Assembly (NCBI GenBank): GCA_028870845.1
Contig: JAGWOR010000004.1
Span: 1 to 64,000, forward strand
DNA: 64,000 nt
Reading direction: 5' to 3'
Source of the DNA: Gammaproteobacteria bacterium
GTDB taxonomy: Bacteria > Pseudomonadota > Gammaproteobacteria > Natronospirales > REEB76
Position numbers and translations under genes: made by a program. This document shows positions 22,164 to 32,039 of this stretch, piece by piece. A model generated the notes under the pieces. It did no database searches. It worked only from the letters and a program-made list of their open reading frames with translations, and was not told the DNA's origin. Each line of letters starts with the position of its first letter. The stretch's first letter is position 1.

Positions 22164-22181
22164 GACTCCGTTGGCGGAGTC
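22164..22181. terminator. intergenic hairpin between OYE and GST genes
   Basis: GACTCCG-ttgg-CGGAGTC, 7-bp perfect stem. Confidence 0.35.
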
Positions 22182-22202
22182 CTGCGACACTACACTTCGG
22201 TA

Positions 22203-23300
22203 TCAGGCGGCGGCGGCCTGATACACGGGGTAATCCACGTAGCCTTTGGCGCCGCCCTGATAGAAAGTGGCCTGGTCAGCCTGCGCCAGCGGCGCATGCA
22301 ACCGGAAACGCTCCACCAGGTCGGGATTGGAAATGAACGGCACGCCGAAGGCCACCAGGTCGGCCTGTCCGTTGGCGACCGCCTGGTCGCCCTTCTGCCG
22401 GTCATAGCCGGTATTGGTGATGAGCGTGCCGTGATACACCCTGCGATAGTGCGCGCTCACATCGGTCACCATGTTGGGGATGCCGGACAGATCGCCCTGT
22501 GCTTCCCGCAGATGCAGATAGGCAAGTTGGTAACCCGAAAGTTCCCCGATCACGAAGTCATACAGGGAGCGGGTATCGGTGTCCGCGGGAACATTCCAGG
22601 TGTTGGCCGGTGACAGGCGTACGCCCACGCGTTCGCTGCCCACCGCCTCGCTCACTGCCTCCACAATTTCAAACAGGAAACGCGCGCGATTCGGGATGGC
22701 GCCGCCGTAAGCATCGGTGCGCCGGTTGCTGCCGTCCCGCAGGAACTGTTCGATCAGATAGCCGTTGGCGCCGTGGATTTCCACGCCGTCGAATCCCGCC
22801 AGCATGGCGTTGATGGCTGCCTGCACGTAATCCTGCACGATGCTCCTAACCTCGGAAGTCTCCAGGGCACGAGCCGTAACCGTGTCCTTGAGACCCTGCA
22901 ATGTGAACGATTGGGTATTGGGGTTGATGGCCGACGGCGCCACCGGCAACTGTGCATCATGAAAATCCGGATGCGACACATAGCCCACGTGCCAGAGCTG
23001 CAGAAAAATGCGTCCTTCGCGGGCATGCACCGCAGCAGTGACCTTTTCCCAGCCGCGGATCTGCGCCTGTGTATGAATGCCCGGGGTATAAACGTAGCCG
23101 ACAGCCTGCGGCGAAATCTGGCTGCCCTCGGTGATGATCAGCCCGGCGGAAGCACGCTGTGCATAATATTCCGCGTGCAGTTCCGTGGGCGCGCGGTCGC
23201 GGTTGTAGGCCCGCGAACGTGTCATGGGCGCCATGACCACGCGGTTTGGCAGTGTGTACGGGCCGAGCCTCACTGCGGTCAGCAAGTCCTGTTTGTTCAT
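22203..23300 (-). CDS. old yellow enzyme family alkene reductase (NemA-like)
   Basis: VVMAPMTRSRA, EIHGANGYLIEQFL, NRRTDAYGG motifs. Confidence 0.93.
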   Translation of the reverse strand: MNKQDLLTAVRLGPYTLPNRVVMAPMTRSRAYNRDRAPTELHAEYYAQRASAGLIITEGSQISPQAVGYVYTPGIHTQAQIRGWEKVTAAVHAREGRIFLQLWHVGYVSHPDFHDAQLPVAPSAINPNTQSFTLQGLKDTVTARALETSEVRSIVQDYVQAAINAMLAGFDGVEIHGANGYLIEQFLRDGSNRRTDAYGGAIPNRARFLFEIVEAVSEAVGSERVGVRLSPANTWNVPADTDTRSLYDFVIGELSGYQLAYLHLREAQGDLSGIPNMVTDVSAHYRRVYHGTLITNTGYDRQKGDQAVANGQADLVAFGVPFISNPDLVERFRLHAPLAQADQATFYQGGAKGYVDYPVYQAAAA

Positions 23301-23364
23301 CCGATCACCTCATCGATATTAATATATTCATACATATTTAAATATTCCGATATATAACCCGTTT

Positions 23365-23384
23365 AAAAATGCCCTCGTGGGGCA
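23365..23384 (-). terminator. Rho-independent terminator downstream of arsR-family gene
   Basis: Minus strand TGCCC-cacga-GGGCA followed by TTTTT. Confidence 0.65.
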
Positions 23385-23399
23385 GCGGCTTATCCGGTC

Positions 23400-23708
23400 T
23401 TACAGATCCTTTTTCAGGAAGTCCCCCAGTTCCTTGAGGGCCAGCTCATTGCGCTCATAGAAGGTCCACTGCCCCTCGCGGCGAGCCACCACCAGCCCGG
23501 CCTGCTCCAGAATTGCCAGGTACTGGGAGGCGGTGGATTGGGACAGCCCCAGCTTGGCCTGGATCTCCCCCACACACACCCGGCGGCCGCGGGCGCTGCC
23601 ACTCGGGCACTCGCCAAAATGCTTGCCCGGCTCTTTCATCCACTGCAGGATCTTGAGCCGCGATTCGTTGGCCAGTGCTTTGAAGATTTCCACCTGTTGC
23701 ATGTGCAA
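23400..23708 (-). CDS. ArsR-family winged-helix transcriptional regulator
   Basis: IFKALANESRLKILQWM...LSQSTASQYLAILEQAGLVVARREGQWTFY. Confidence 0.92.
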   Translation of the reverse strand: MHMQQVEIFKALANESRLKILQWMKEPGKHFGECPSGSARGRRVCVGEIQAKLGLSQSTASQYLAILEQAGLVVARREGQWTFYERNELALKELGDFLKKDL

Positions 23709-23711
23709 ATT

Positions 23712-23731
23712 ATATCGATATTTTCCGATAT
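23712..23731. promoter_or_regulatory. candidate ArsR-family operator ATATCG-N8-CGATAT
   Basis: 6-bp inverted repeat upstream of arsR-like gene; its two 9-mers recur upstream of the OYE gene (23312-23320, 23345-23353). Confidence 0.5.
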
Positions 23732-23777
23732 GTCAATATCTTATTTTTACAACCCTAGCCACAGGCTCCCTAAGCGA

Positions 23778-25586
23778 TTATGCGAATTGTTCTTCGCTCA
23801 GGGCCAACACGCCCGTGGCGCCGCCGACAATGGATTCCTTGAGGGCTATGGCCTTGGGAAGCTCGTGATCGGCGTAAAACCGCGCGGTGCCAAGCTTGGC
23901 CTGATAGAAGCCTGCATCCCCGCCTCCGGCCTCGAGCTTGTTCTGCGCCGCCAGCGCGGCGCGCGCCATCTGCCAGCCGCCGCTGACGATGCCCACCAGC
24001 AGCAGGAATGGCACCGATCCTGCGGCCGCGGCTTTTACATTGCCGGCATAATGATTCACCAGCCAGTCCACCGCCTGCTCCATCGCATCAATGCCGGCCT
24101 TGAGGCGCGCATGGATGGCTTTCAGTTCATTGTCTTTTGCCTTCGCCAGCTCGCTTTCCGTCGCGCGCATCACGCTGATGAGCGCTTTTGCCGTTTCACC
24201 CTTGTCACGCGCAATCTTGCGGCCGATCAAATCCTTCGCCTGGATGCCGGTGGTGCCTTCATAAATGGTGCTGATGCGCGCATCGCGGAAATGCTGGGCA
24301 GCGCCGGTTTCCTCGATATATCCCATGCCGCCATGCACCTGGATGCCCAGGGAGGTGATGTCAACGGCATTTTCTGTACACCAACCCTTGACCACCGGGA
24401 TCATAAGGTCCACGAATGACTGGGCCCGGGCGCGCTCATTTTCATCCGCAAGCCGCAAGGAACGGTCCAGCTCCGCGGCAATCACGTAGGCTACCGCGCG
24501 CATTGCCTCGACCCGGGACTTCATGCTCATGAGCATGCGCCGCACGTCCGGATGGTGGATGATGGTGACCGGCTGGCCGCGAGGTTCACTGATGTCGGCG
24601 CTTTGCACGCGCTCCTTGGCATAGGCACGTGCCTGCTGCCAGGCGCGGTCGGAAATGCCCAGGCCCTGCACGCCCACATCGAAACGCGCCAGGTTCATCA
24701 TGATGAACATGTATTCCAGGCCGCGGTTCTCCTCGCCGATCAGGTAACCGAGAGCGCCTTGATTCTCGCCATAACTCAATACTGCCGTAGGACAGGCATG
24801 GATGCCAAGTTTATGTTCGATGGAAGCGCACTGCACGTCGTTGCGTTTGCCGAGGGTACCGTCCGTATTCACCAGAAACTTGGGCACCAGGAACATGGAT
24901 ATGCCCTTGACGCCTGCCGGGGCATCAGGGGTGCGGGCCAGCACCAGATGGATGATGTTCTCGGTCCAGTTGTGCTCACCATAGGTGATGAAGATTTTTT
25001 GGCCGCTGATTCGGTAATGCTCGCCCTCGCGCTGCGCGCGGCAGCGTACCGCCGCCAGGTCCGAGCCCGCCTGGGGCTCGGAAAGATTCATGGTGCCGGT
25101 CCAATCACCGGAAATCATCTTGGGCAAGAACAGTTTTTTGAGTTGCGGCGAGCCACAGAGAATCAGGGCATGCACCGCGCCCTGGGTCAGCAGTGAACAC
25201 AGGGCGAATGACATGTTGGCTGCCTGCCACATTTCCTGGACTGCTGCAGACACCAGCTGCGGTAATCCCTGGCCGCCGTGTTCCGCTGGAATGGCAAGCG
25301 CATTCCAGCCGTCCTGCACAAAGCGCAGATAAGCCTGCTTGAATCCCTGGGGCGTGGTTACCACGCCGTCCTTGAAACCGGCGCCTTGCCGGTCACCACT
25401 GACATTCAGCGGGGCCAGCACATCCGCGGCGAATTTTCCGGCTGCATCCAAGACCGAGTCCACCAATTCCGGAGTAGCGTCGGCATAGCCGGGCAGCCTG
25501 CCGACGCCTGCCAGGTCCGCAAGTTCATTCATGACAAACTGCATGTCGCGCAGGGGTGCTTGATAGCCGGCCACCGGGGCCTCCAT
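23778..25586 (-). CDS. acyl-CoA dehydrogenase (DmdC-like, with C-terminal extension)
   Basis: MNLSEPQAGSDLAAVRCRA, VHGGMGYIEETGAAQHFRDARISTIYEGTTGIQA; ATG at 25586. Confidence 0.9.
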   Translation of the reverse strand: MEAPVAGYQAPLRDMQFVMNELADLAGVGRLPGYADATPELVDSVLDAAGKFAADVLAPLNVSGDRQGAGFKDGVVTTPQGFKQAYLRFVQDGWNALAIPAEHGGQGLPQLVSAAVQEMWQAANMSFALCSLLTQGAVHALILCGSPQLKKLFLPKMISGDWTGTMNLSEPQAGSDLAAVRCRAQREGEHYRISGQKIFITYGEHNWTENIIHLVLARTPDAPAGVKGISMFLVPKFLVNTDGTLGKRNDVQCASIEHKLGIHACPTAVLSYGENQGALGYLIGEENRGLEYMFIMMNLARFDVGVQGLGISDRAWQQARAYAKERVQSADISEPRGQPVTIIHHPDVRRMLMSMKSRVEAMRAVAYVIAAELDRSLRLADENERARAQSFVDLMIPVVKGWCTENAVDITSLGIQVHGGMGYIEETGAAQHFRDARISTIYEGTTGIQAKDLIGRKIARDKGETAKALISVMRATESELAKAKDNELKAIHARLKAGIDAMEQAVDWLVNHYAGNVKAAAAGSVPFLLLVGIVSGGWQMARAALAAQNKLEAGGGDAGFYQAKLGTARFYADHELPKAIALKESIVGGATGVLALSEEQFA

Positions 25587-25651
25587 GTTCAGGTGCAAGT
25601 GACTGCAAACCGGGCTATTGTCAGGGAAAACCCATTCCGGGAAAAGTCCAG

Positions 25652-25665
25652 CTGACCCAGATCAG
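25652..25665. promoter_or_regulatory. FNR/Anr-like dyad CTGAC-CCAG-ATCAG in divergent polX/acyl-CoA dehydrogenase promoter region
   Basis: Centre 32 nt upstream of TATGTT; 55 nt before polX-like ATG and 65 nt from acyl-CoA dehydrogenase ATG. Confidence 0.35.
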
Positions 25666-25720
25666 CGCCAATTTGCAGTCACCGGAGTATGTTTTTTACT
25701 GTGCCCAGCCGGAGTTTTGC

Positions 25721-27439
25721 ATGGCCGCGGACAATGCCGAGATCGCGGAGTTATTTAACCGCTACGCGGATCTCCTCGAGATCCAGGACGCCAATCCATT
25801 CAGGGTGCGGGCCTATCGCAACGCCGCGCGGGTGGTGGGGGCTTCTTCCCGCGCCGTTTCGGAGCTGGTGGCCGAGGGCCGCGATCTGGACGAGCTGCCG
25901 GGTATCGGCAAGGACCTAGCCACCAAGATTGAAGTCATCGTGCATACCGGCAGGCTGCCGCAACTTGAGCAGCTGGAAAAACAGGTACCGGGCAGCTTGA
26001 GCGACCTCATGCGGTTACCCGGTCTGGGACCGAAACGCGTCAAACTGCTGTATCGGGAACTCGACATTCGCAGCCACGAGGACCTGCAACGCGCGGCCCG
26101 CAGCGGCCAACTCACTGCCCTACCCGGTTTTGGTGAAAAGACTGCGGCACGCATTCTCGCCAGCTTGGAACACCACTCCACCGGCCCGCAACGCTTCAAA
26201 CTCGCTGATGCCGAACAGATCGCCTCACCCCTGCTCAAATATCTGCAGGGGATTCATGGAGTTAAACGCGTAGAAGTCGCCGGCAGCTTCCGCCGCAGAT
26301 GTGCCACCGTAGGCGACCTGGATATTCTGGTCACAGCCACGCGTGATTCCCAGGTGATGGCGAAGTTCGTGAAGTACGACGCAGTTGCGGAAGTGCTGTC
26401 GCAAGGCGCCACGCGTTCGACGGTAAAGCTGCGTAACGGCATACAGGTGGATTTGAGACTGATGCCGGAAGTCAGCTATGGTGCGGCGCTGTACTATTTC
26501 ACCGGCTCCAAAGCCCACAATATCGCGGTACGCAAACTCGCCGCGGATAAAGGCCTGAAAATCAACGAATACGGCGTGTATCGCGGCCCCCGACGCATTG
26601 CCGGGCGTACTGAACAAGAATTATTCTCGGCTGTCGGACTGCCGTTTATACCGCCGGAATTGCGCGAAGCTCGCGGTGAGATCGAGGCTGCACGCGCCGG
26701 CAAACTTCCGGCGCTCATCGAACTGAAGGATATGTGCGGCGATCTGCATGCCCATACCAATGCCACCGACGGCCATGACACACTGGCCGCCATGGCGGAG
26801 GCCGCGCGTGCACGCGGCTATCAGTATCTCGCCATCACCGACCACTCCAAGCACCTCACCGTGGCCCGCGGCTTGAATGCCAAACAGCTGTTCGCACAGA
26901 TCCGCGCCATCGACAAGCTGAATGCAAAATCACGGGATTTTCGCGTACTCAAAGGCACCGAGGTGGATATCCTCGAGGATGGCTCACTGGACCTGCCGGA
27001 TGCGGTGCTCAAGGAACTGGATGTAGTAGTGGCAGCGGTGCATTACCAGTTGGAATTGCCGGTAGCCAAGCAAACCAGTCGAATTCTCAAGTCATTCGAT
27101 AACCGCTATTTGCACATCCTGGCGCATCCCACCACGCGGCTGATAAATACCCGGCCCGAAATCGCCGCCGACATGAGTAAGATCTACGCAGCCGCTGCCG
27201 CAGCCGGCGTGGCCCTGGAAATCAATGCCAACCCGGAACGCCTGGATCTGGACGATATTCATACGCGTGCCGCCCATGAAGCCGGATGCAAACTGGTGAT
27301 CAGCACCGATGCCCACAGTACTTCGGGACTCAACGATATGCGTTTTGGCGTCGATCAGGCGCGGCGTGCCTGGCTGGAAGCAGGCGAGGTACTGAATAGC
27401 CTGCTGCTGATGGGTTTGCTGCAGAAGCTGTCGCGCTAG
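25721..27439 (+). CDS. PolX-type DNA polymerase with PHP domain
   Basis: HhH motifs (LPGIGKDLATKI, LPGLGPKRVKLLY), GSFRRRCATVGDLDILV, PHP motif GDLHAHTNATDG. Confidence 0.93.
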   Translation: MAADNAEIAELFNRYADLLEIQDANPFRVRAYRNAARVVGASSRAVSELVAEGRDLDELPGIGKDLATKIEVIVHTGRLPQLEQLEKQVPGSLSDLMRLPGLGPKRVKLLYRELDIRSHEDLQRAARSGQLTALPGFGEKTAARILASLEHHSTGPQRFKLADAEQIASPLLKYLQGIHGVKRVEVAGSFRRRCATVGDLDILVTATRDSQVMAKFVKYDAVAEVLSQGATRSTVKLRNGIQVDLRLMPEVSYGAALYYFTGSKAHNIAVRKLAADKGLKINEYGVYRGPRRIAGRTEQELFSAVGLPFIPPELREARGEIEAARAGKLPALIELKDMCGDLHAHTNATDGHDTLAAMAEAARARGYQYLAITDHSKHLTVARGLNAKQLFAQIRAIDKLNAKSRDFRVLKGTEVDILEDGSLDLPDAVLKELDVVVAAVHYQLELPVAKQTSRILKSFDNRYLHILAHPTTRLINTRPEIAADMSKIYAAAAAAGVALEINANPERLDLDDIHTRAAHEAGCKLVISTDAHSTSGLNDMRFGVDQARRAWLEAGEVLNSLLLMGLLQKLSR

Positions 27440-27957
27440 CGACGCACGCCGCCGGCCAGCGCGTCGGTCACCAGCTGGTGGAATAATGATGACTCGCGCT
27501 TGTAAAAGCCTTCGGTGTGAAAGGAATCCCCGAGCTTCAGGTATTCGTAATCCAGGTGATGGCAGACTTCATGCAGAAAGGTGCGCAGGAAACTTCTGAA
27601 GGCCACCACCTGTTTGCGCTGTGCGGTGCGCATCCACAAGGTGATCCTTGCGACCTTGAGCCGGCCTTCCACGCCTTCATAAAAACCGTGCAATTCACCG
27701 TAATCATTGGCGGGCCTGGCCGCCATCACCTTGAGCTTCACCGGCGGCGTGTTGAGCTGCAGCAGCATGCCATCCGCCAGCCGGCAACAGACAGCCTCCA
27801 CGGCCGCGCGCCTGTTGGTATTGAGCGCCGTCTCCAGTTTCAGGGCCAGCGGCCACAATGGCATCGGCTCCGGCAGCTTGATGAACTCGATTTTATTGCT
27901 CGCCAGGTAGATGCGCTTGTTTTTGGTGCTCAGGCGATTGTAGTAGTTGAATACCAT
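27436..27957 (-). CDS. putative zinc-dependent protein with HEXXH motif
   Basis: FLRTFLHEVCHHLDYEYL; overlaps polX-like end by 4 nt. Confidence 0.6.
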   Translation of the reverse strand: MVFNYYNRLSTKNKRIYLASNKIEFIKLPEPMPLWPLALKLETALNTNRRAAVEAVCCRLADGMLLQLNTPPVKLKVMAARPANDYGELHGFYEGVEGRLKVARITLWMRTAQRKQVVAFRSFLRTFLHEVCHHLDYEYLKLGDSFHTEGFYKRESSLFHQLVTDALAGGVRR

Positions 27958-27976
27958 AAGCCATTATCATAACCGC

Positions 27977-28588
27977 GTGCATGGCAAGCATACATTGATC
28001 CGCTGGTTGGGACGGCTGGCATTGGCCGGCGTGTCTTTCTATTTTCTGGTGGCGGCGGTGCTGCAATTTTTGCGCACGGATTACAGCTTCCTGGGCACGC
28101 CCCTGAGTTTTTACCTGCTTGGCCCCTACAATGGCTGGCTGCACGCGGCCTTCTATGTGCTGGCGGCAGCCATCGTATCGCTGGCCCTGGCAACCTACCT
28201 GTCCAGTGCCGCGCAGTGGCGCAGCATCACCACGCTGGTGTTGTTCATGCTTGGCGCCATAGGTGTGGTGGTCACCGCGGTAGCCGCCACGGACACCAAC
28301 GCCCGGTTGACCGTGCACGGCGCCATCCACCTGGCGGCGGCGGCCCTGGCCTTCAGCGCCACGAGTTTCGGCATGCTGCTGCAATCCTGGCAATTCCGGC
28401 GCGATCCTGTATGGCGGCATCATTTCAGGCCGGCCATGGAGCTGGCGGTATTCGAATTCCTGGTGCTGTGGTTCTACGCCCTGATACACACCCGGGTGAA
28501 CGGATTCATGGAAAAACTCACCATCGTGCTGATCCTGATATGGCTCGGCCAACAGGCCGGCCGGTTGGCCAGGCTTCGCCGGCACTGA
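27977..28588 (+). CDS. DUF998-like integral membrane protein
   Basis: About six TM helices; probable GTG start at 27977. Confidence 0.6.
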   Translation: MHGKHTLIRWLGRLALAGVSFYFLVAAVLQFLRTDYSFLGTPLSFYLLGPYNGWLHAAFYVLAAAIVSLALATYLSSAAQWRSITTLVLFMLGAIGVVVTAVAATDTNARLTVHGAIHLAAAALAFSATSFGMLLQSWQFRRDPVWRHHFRPAMELAVFEFLVLWFYALIHTRVNGFMEKLTIVLILIWLGQQAGRLARLRRH

Positions 28589-28627
28589 GCTGCCTATACT
28601 GTAAGTGTCATTTACGGAATTCGAGCT

Positions 28628-29131
28628 ATGGGCCGCTGGCGTCCGCCACAAGCAAAATCCTCGCCCTACATAACGCGCGAAGGGTATCTGCGCCTGGAAC
28701 AGGAGCTAAAGCAGCTCTGGCAACGGCGCAGTGAAGTGGTGCAGGCCCTGTCGGCGGCGGCTGCCGAGGGTGACCGTTCCGAGAATGCCGAATACATATA
28801 CCGCAAAAAACAGCTGCGCGAGATGGATCAACGCATCGCCTATCTTCAAAAGCGCATGCCCAGGCTGCAGATCATCTCCGGCCCGCCGCCGGACCAGCGC
28901 TGCGTGTTCTTCGGTGCCTGGGTGACGGTCGAGGACGAACGCGGCCGGGAAAGCTGTTACCGCATTGTCGGCAGTGACGAACTGAACCCGGCCGAGGGAC
29001 ATATCAGTGTGGACTCACCCATGGCCAGTGCGCTGTTAAAGCGCTCAATCGATGATGAAGTGCGTGTGCGCACGCTGGAAGGCGAAATGCGCTATGTAAT
29101 CACCCGGGTGCGTTATCTGGAGGATACCTGA
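28628..29131 (+). CDS. greB: transcription elongation factor GreB
   Basis: YITREGYLRLEQELKQLW...EGDRSENAEYIYRKKQLREMDQRI. Confidence 0.93.
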   Translation: MGRWRPPQAKSSPYITREGYLRLEQELKQLWQRRSEVVQALSAAAAEGDRSENAEYIYRKKQLREMDQRIAYLQKRMPRLQIISGPPPDQRCVFFGAWVTVEDERGRESCYRIVGSDELNPAEGHISVDSPMASALLKRSIDDEVRVRTLEGEMRYVITRVRYLEDT

Positions 29132-29215
29132 AACATTTCACACCCTGCCGGTCTTGAAACTACCGGGGCAGGCCCCAAATCCACACCGCCCGGGTATCAA
29201 CAGCGGACTGAAATT

Positions 29216-29653
29216 ATGGCCGACACATTGCACATCGCCTGTCCCGAATGCGGGGCGGTAAACCGCGTACCGGCTGCGCGGCTGCACAGTGGCCCGAAAT
29301 GCGGCCAATGCCATGCGCCACTATTTGACGGCAAGCCACATGCCGTAAGCGATGCCAATTTCCAGACGCTGGTGCAAAACACCAGTGTGCCGGTCATCGT
29401 GGACTGCTGGGCCGAATGGTGCGGGCCCTGCAAGATGTTTGCCCCGGTATTTGCACAGGCGGCCGGATCCCTGGAACCTGACTTTCGCCTGTTAAAGCTG
29501 GATACCGACGCCAATCCGCAGACTGCGGCGCGCTTCGCTATCCGCAGCATCCCGACACTGCTGGCATTGCGCAACGGCCGCGAAATCGGCCGTACCTCGG
29601 GCGCCATGCCTTTGGCCAATTTCCTGCAATGGGCCAAACAATATTCCGGCTGA
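29216..29653 (+). CDS. trxC: thioredoxin 2 (zinc ribbon thioredoxin)
   Basis: CPECGAVNRVP, CGQCH zinc ribbon and WAEWCGPCKMFAP active site. Confidence 0.95.
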   Translation: MADTLHIACPECGAVNRVPAARLHSGPKCGQCHAPLFDGKPHAVSDANFQTLVQNTSVPVIVDCWAEWCGPCKMFAPVFAQAAGSLEPDFRLLKLDTDANPQTAARFAIRSIPTLLALRNGREIGRTSGAMPLANFLQWAKQYSG

Positions 29654-29672
29654 TCGGGATTACTCGACGCGT

Positions 29673-29969
29673 TTATTGAAACAATTTCTGCAGTTCATCT
29701 TTGGCCTTGTCGGCCGCGCTGTTGTCCTCAGCCTGCCAGGCGTTGGCGCGCGGCTGGAAGTATTCGCAGAAATTCGCACGCTGCTTGTCCTTGGGCGGAT
29801 CCGCGCGTTGTTCGGTGCAGCTTTCGGCCTTGTGGGTGTCATAGAAACAGCATTGCCGGCATACATGCAGTTCGGCACGGCAGCTTAAACATAGGGAAAT
29901 GCGCGACAAGGGCTGTGGCACTTCCCTGAGGGTAGCGCCGCATTTCCAGCACACCAGCCCTTCGTCCAT
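29673..29969 (-). CDS. cysteine-rich (CxxC) protein of unknown function
   Basis: CWKCG, CLSC, CRQCC motifs. Confidence 0.6.
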   Translation of the reverse strand: MDEGLVCWKCGATLREVPQPLSRISLCLSCRAELHVCRQCCFYDTHKAESCTEQRADPPKDKQRANFCEYFQPRANAWQAEDNSAADKAKDELQKLFQ

Positions 29970-29974
29970 GCGCG

Positions 29975-30274
29975 CTAGGACCAATTGGCCTTGCTGTCGG
30001 TGGGCGCGCGGTAATAGTCGCTGTCTTCAGAAAATTGCTGGATGAGTTTCCTGAGTTCCATCTGGCGCAGTTCCACCGTGGATACCGGCGCACAATCCTC
30101 GCACATGGGATCTTCACAGGGCTGGCGGGAATACAGCCAGTAATGAATCGCGCCTGCCAGCAGGCCATCGGCGATGTCCCACATGTCGGCTTCGGGATGT
30201 TCATCCGCGAAGCGATTGGCCAGCTCCACAGCCTGTTCAGCGGCGGCATCAAAAAGAGTGTCTTCAGTATCCAT
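29975..30274 (-). CDS. protein of unknown function
   Basis: ORF directly upstream of the CxxC protein, same strand. Confidence 0.55.
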   Translation of the reverse strand: MDTEDTLFDAAAEQAVELANRFADEHPEADMWDIADGLLAGAIHYWLYSRQPCEDPMCEDCAPVSTVELRQMELRKLIQQFSEDSDYYRAPTDSKANWS

Positions 30275-30344
30275 GGCCTCGAACCAACGGTCGGAGTGAA
30301 TCGGCTATTTTACCTCCAGCTGCCGTCCGGGCATAAAGCCGGCT

Positions 30345-31472
30345 TCAGCCCGCTTCACAGCGATGCCGGTATTCCACATGCCGCGCCTGCAGATACGTAC
30401 ACACAAAGTCAAAACACCCGTCATGCCGCCCAACAAGCTCGGGGGGATGCACGCCCGGCTGCTTGAAACCGCCTTCCAGCAGCAGGTTGGCTGCAGCGGC
30501 ACAGGTGAAGCCGGTGGTGCGGGCCATGGAGGAATAGCCGGTGGCCGGGTCGTAGCGGTCCAGCAGATCCCACACGTGGCGCACTTGCCGGCCGCGTTCT
30601 TCTCCCGCCACGGTTACCCGCATGACCGTCAATTCCGGCTCGCCGGGCTCGAGACGCCATTGCTTCAACAGCAGTTGCGCCGACACGTCCAGCGGCCGCA
30701 CCCGGGCGGCTCCGATCTCAAGCGGCGCGTCGGCAAAAAAACCGGCATCCTTGAGCGCCTGGATGAGCGCCACGTGTCCCGGGTAGCGCAGGGTTTTTTC
30801 CGCCATCTCCGGTACATGCGCCATGCTCCTCAACAGCGTGCGCAGGCCGTCGGTATTGAAGGCTTCCAGCCTGCCGACACCTTCGAACTCGCGCAACTCG
30901 CATTCGGAAAGTGCCGGCAGGGTCACCACCCGGCCGCCGCGCTGCAATCGCGCCGGCCGGGTGTATTCCTCGATTACGTCAATGGGTGAAAACGGCGCCT
31001 TATAAAAGAATGGCGGCTTGGGATGTTGCGGCAAACCACCCACCAGGCACTCGAACCTCGTTACCCGCATGTGCGCGTCGTGATGGCCGAATATCAGGTT
31101 ATCCATGCCCGGGGCCACGCCCATGTCCACCAGTGCGGTAACGCCTTTGTCTCTGGCGAGCGTGTCCAATGCCAGCGCATCTTCGGGGAAAAAGGATATG
31201 TCAGCCACCGGTTTTCCTGCCTGCAGCAGCGTCTTGAGCGTCTCAAAGCCCATGAAACCGGGTACCGCACTCACCACCAGTGCAAACGGCTGCACGCAAT
31301 GAGCCAGCGCCCGGGCATCGCTGATATCCAGCCGCAGGGTTTTGATACCGCGCCCGGCGAGTCGTGATAATGCCGCATCGTTCACATCCACCGAGGTAAC
31401 GTCATGCTGCTGCGCCAGGTCCTGGGCAATCACGCCACCCACCATACCGGCGCCAAGCACACAAATATGCAT
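30345..31472 (-). CDS. saccharopine dehydrogenase family protein
   Basis: MHICVLGAGMVGGVIAQDLAQ Rossmann; GVAPGMDNLIFGH; TGFTCAAAANLLL. Confidence 0.85.
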   Translation of the reverse strand: MHICVLGAGMVGGVIAQDLAQQHDVTSVDVNDAALSRLAGRGIKTLRLDISDARALAHCVQPFALVVSAVPGFMGFETLKTLLQAGKPVADISFFPEDALALDTLARDKGVTALVDMGVAPGMDNLIFGHHDAHMRVTRFECLVGGLPQHPKPPFFYKAPFSPIDVIEEYTRPARLQRGGRVVTLPALSECELREFEGVGRLEAFNTDGLRTLLRSMAHVPEMAEKTLRYPGHVALIQALKDAGFFADAPLEIGAARVRPLDVSAQLLLKQWRLEPGEPELTVMRVTVAGEERGRQVRHVWDLLDRYDPATGYSSMARTTGFTCAAAANLLLEGGFKQPGVHPPELVGRHDGCFDFVCTYLQARHVEYRHRCEAG

Positions 31473-31617
31473 ACCACCTCCCGTCACATGCCGGCCCGAG
31501 TGAGCCGTACGCTGCCTATGATAAAGGCTGGCGCTAGCCGCCGGGTCATCATGGCGGGAAAATCCGCATTTCTGCTAACCTAACACCAGAGCTCAAACCC
31601 TGCATGGCGGATCAAAC

Positions 31618-32010
31618 ATGGCCAGCGAACCCAAAAATCTCGACATCCAGATGCATCCTGAACAGCTTTACCAGGAGGAGGTGTTCACCGACCGCAGTAT
31701 CGGCACCATCCAAAAACTCACGCCGGTGACCCGCGACGGTGGCCCCGATCAAACCCGCCCGGTGATCTATACGGGCCAAACCCAGATCCTCACGCCCATG
31801 GGCACCCTGCCAATCAATTTTGAAATCGAAGCCAAATCCCTGAGCGAGGCTGCACAGAAGTTTGGCAACGCCGCCAAAGGCGCCATCGAACAGACCATGA
31901 AGCGATTGGAAGAACTGCGCCGCGAAGCGGCATCGTCGATTGTTTTACCCGGCAGCGGCGCCGGCGTACCGGGCAATCTGCCCGGCGGCGGCAAAATCCG
32001 CATGCCCTGA
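31618..32010 (+). CDS. protein of unknown function
   Basis: 130-aa ORF on otherwise unannotated stretch. Confidence 0.6.
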   Translation: MASEPKNLDIQMHPEQLYQEEVFTDRSIGTIQKLTPVTRDGGPDQTRPVIYTGQTQILTPMGTLPINFEIEAKSLSEAAQKFGNAAKGAIEQTMKRLEELRREAASSIVLPGSGAGVPGNLPGGGKIRMP

Positions 32011-32039
32011 ATCAATAGTCATCAACCGGAGTACCTACT

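Noticed and set aside
27893-28651. 252-aa minus-strand ORF
   Set aside because: Antisense shadow of the DUF998-like membrane protein; composition (Gln/His/Gly-rich) is not protein-like.
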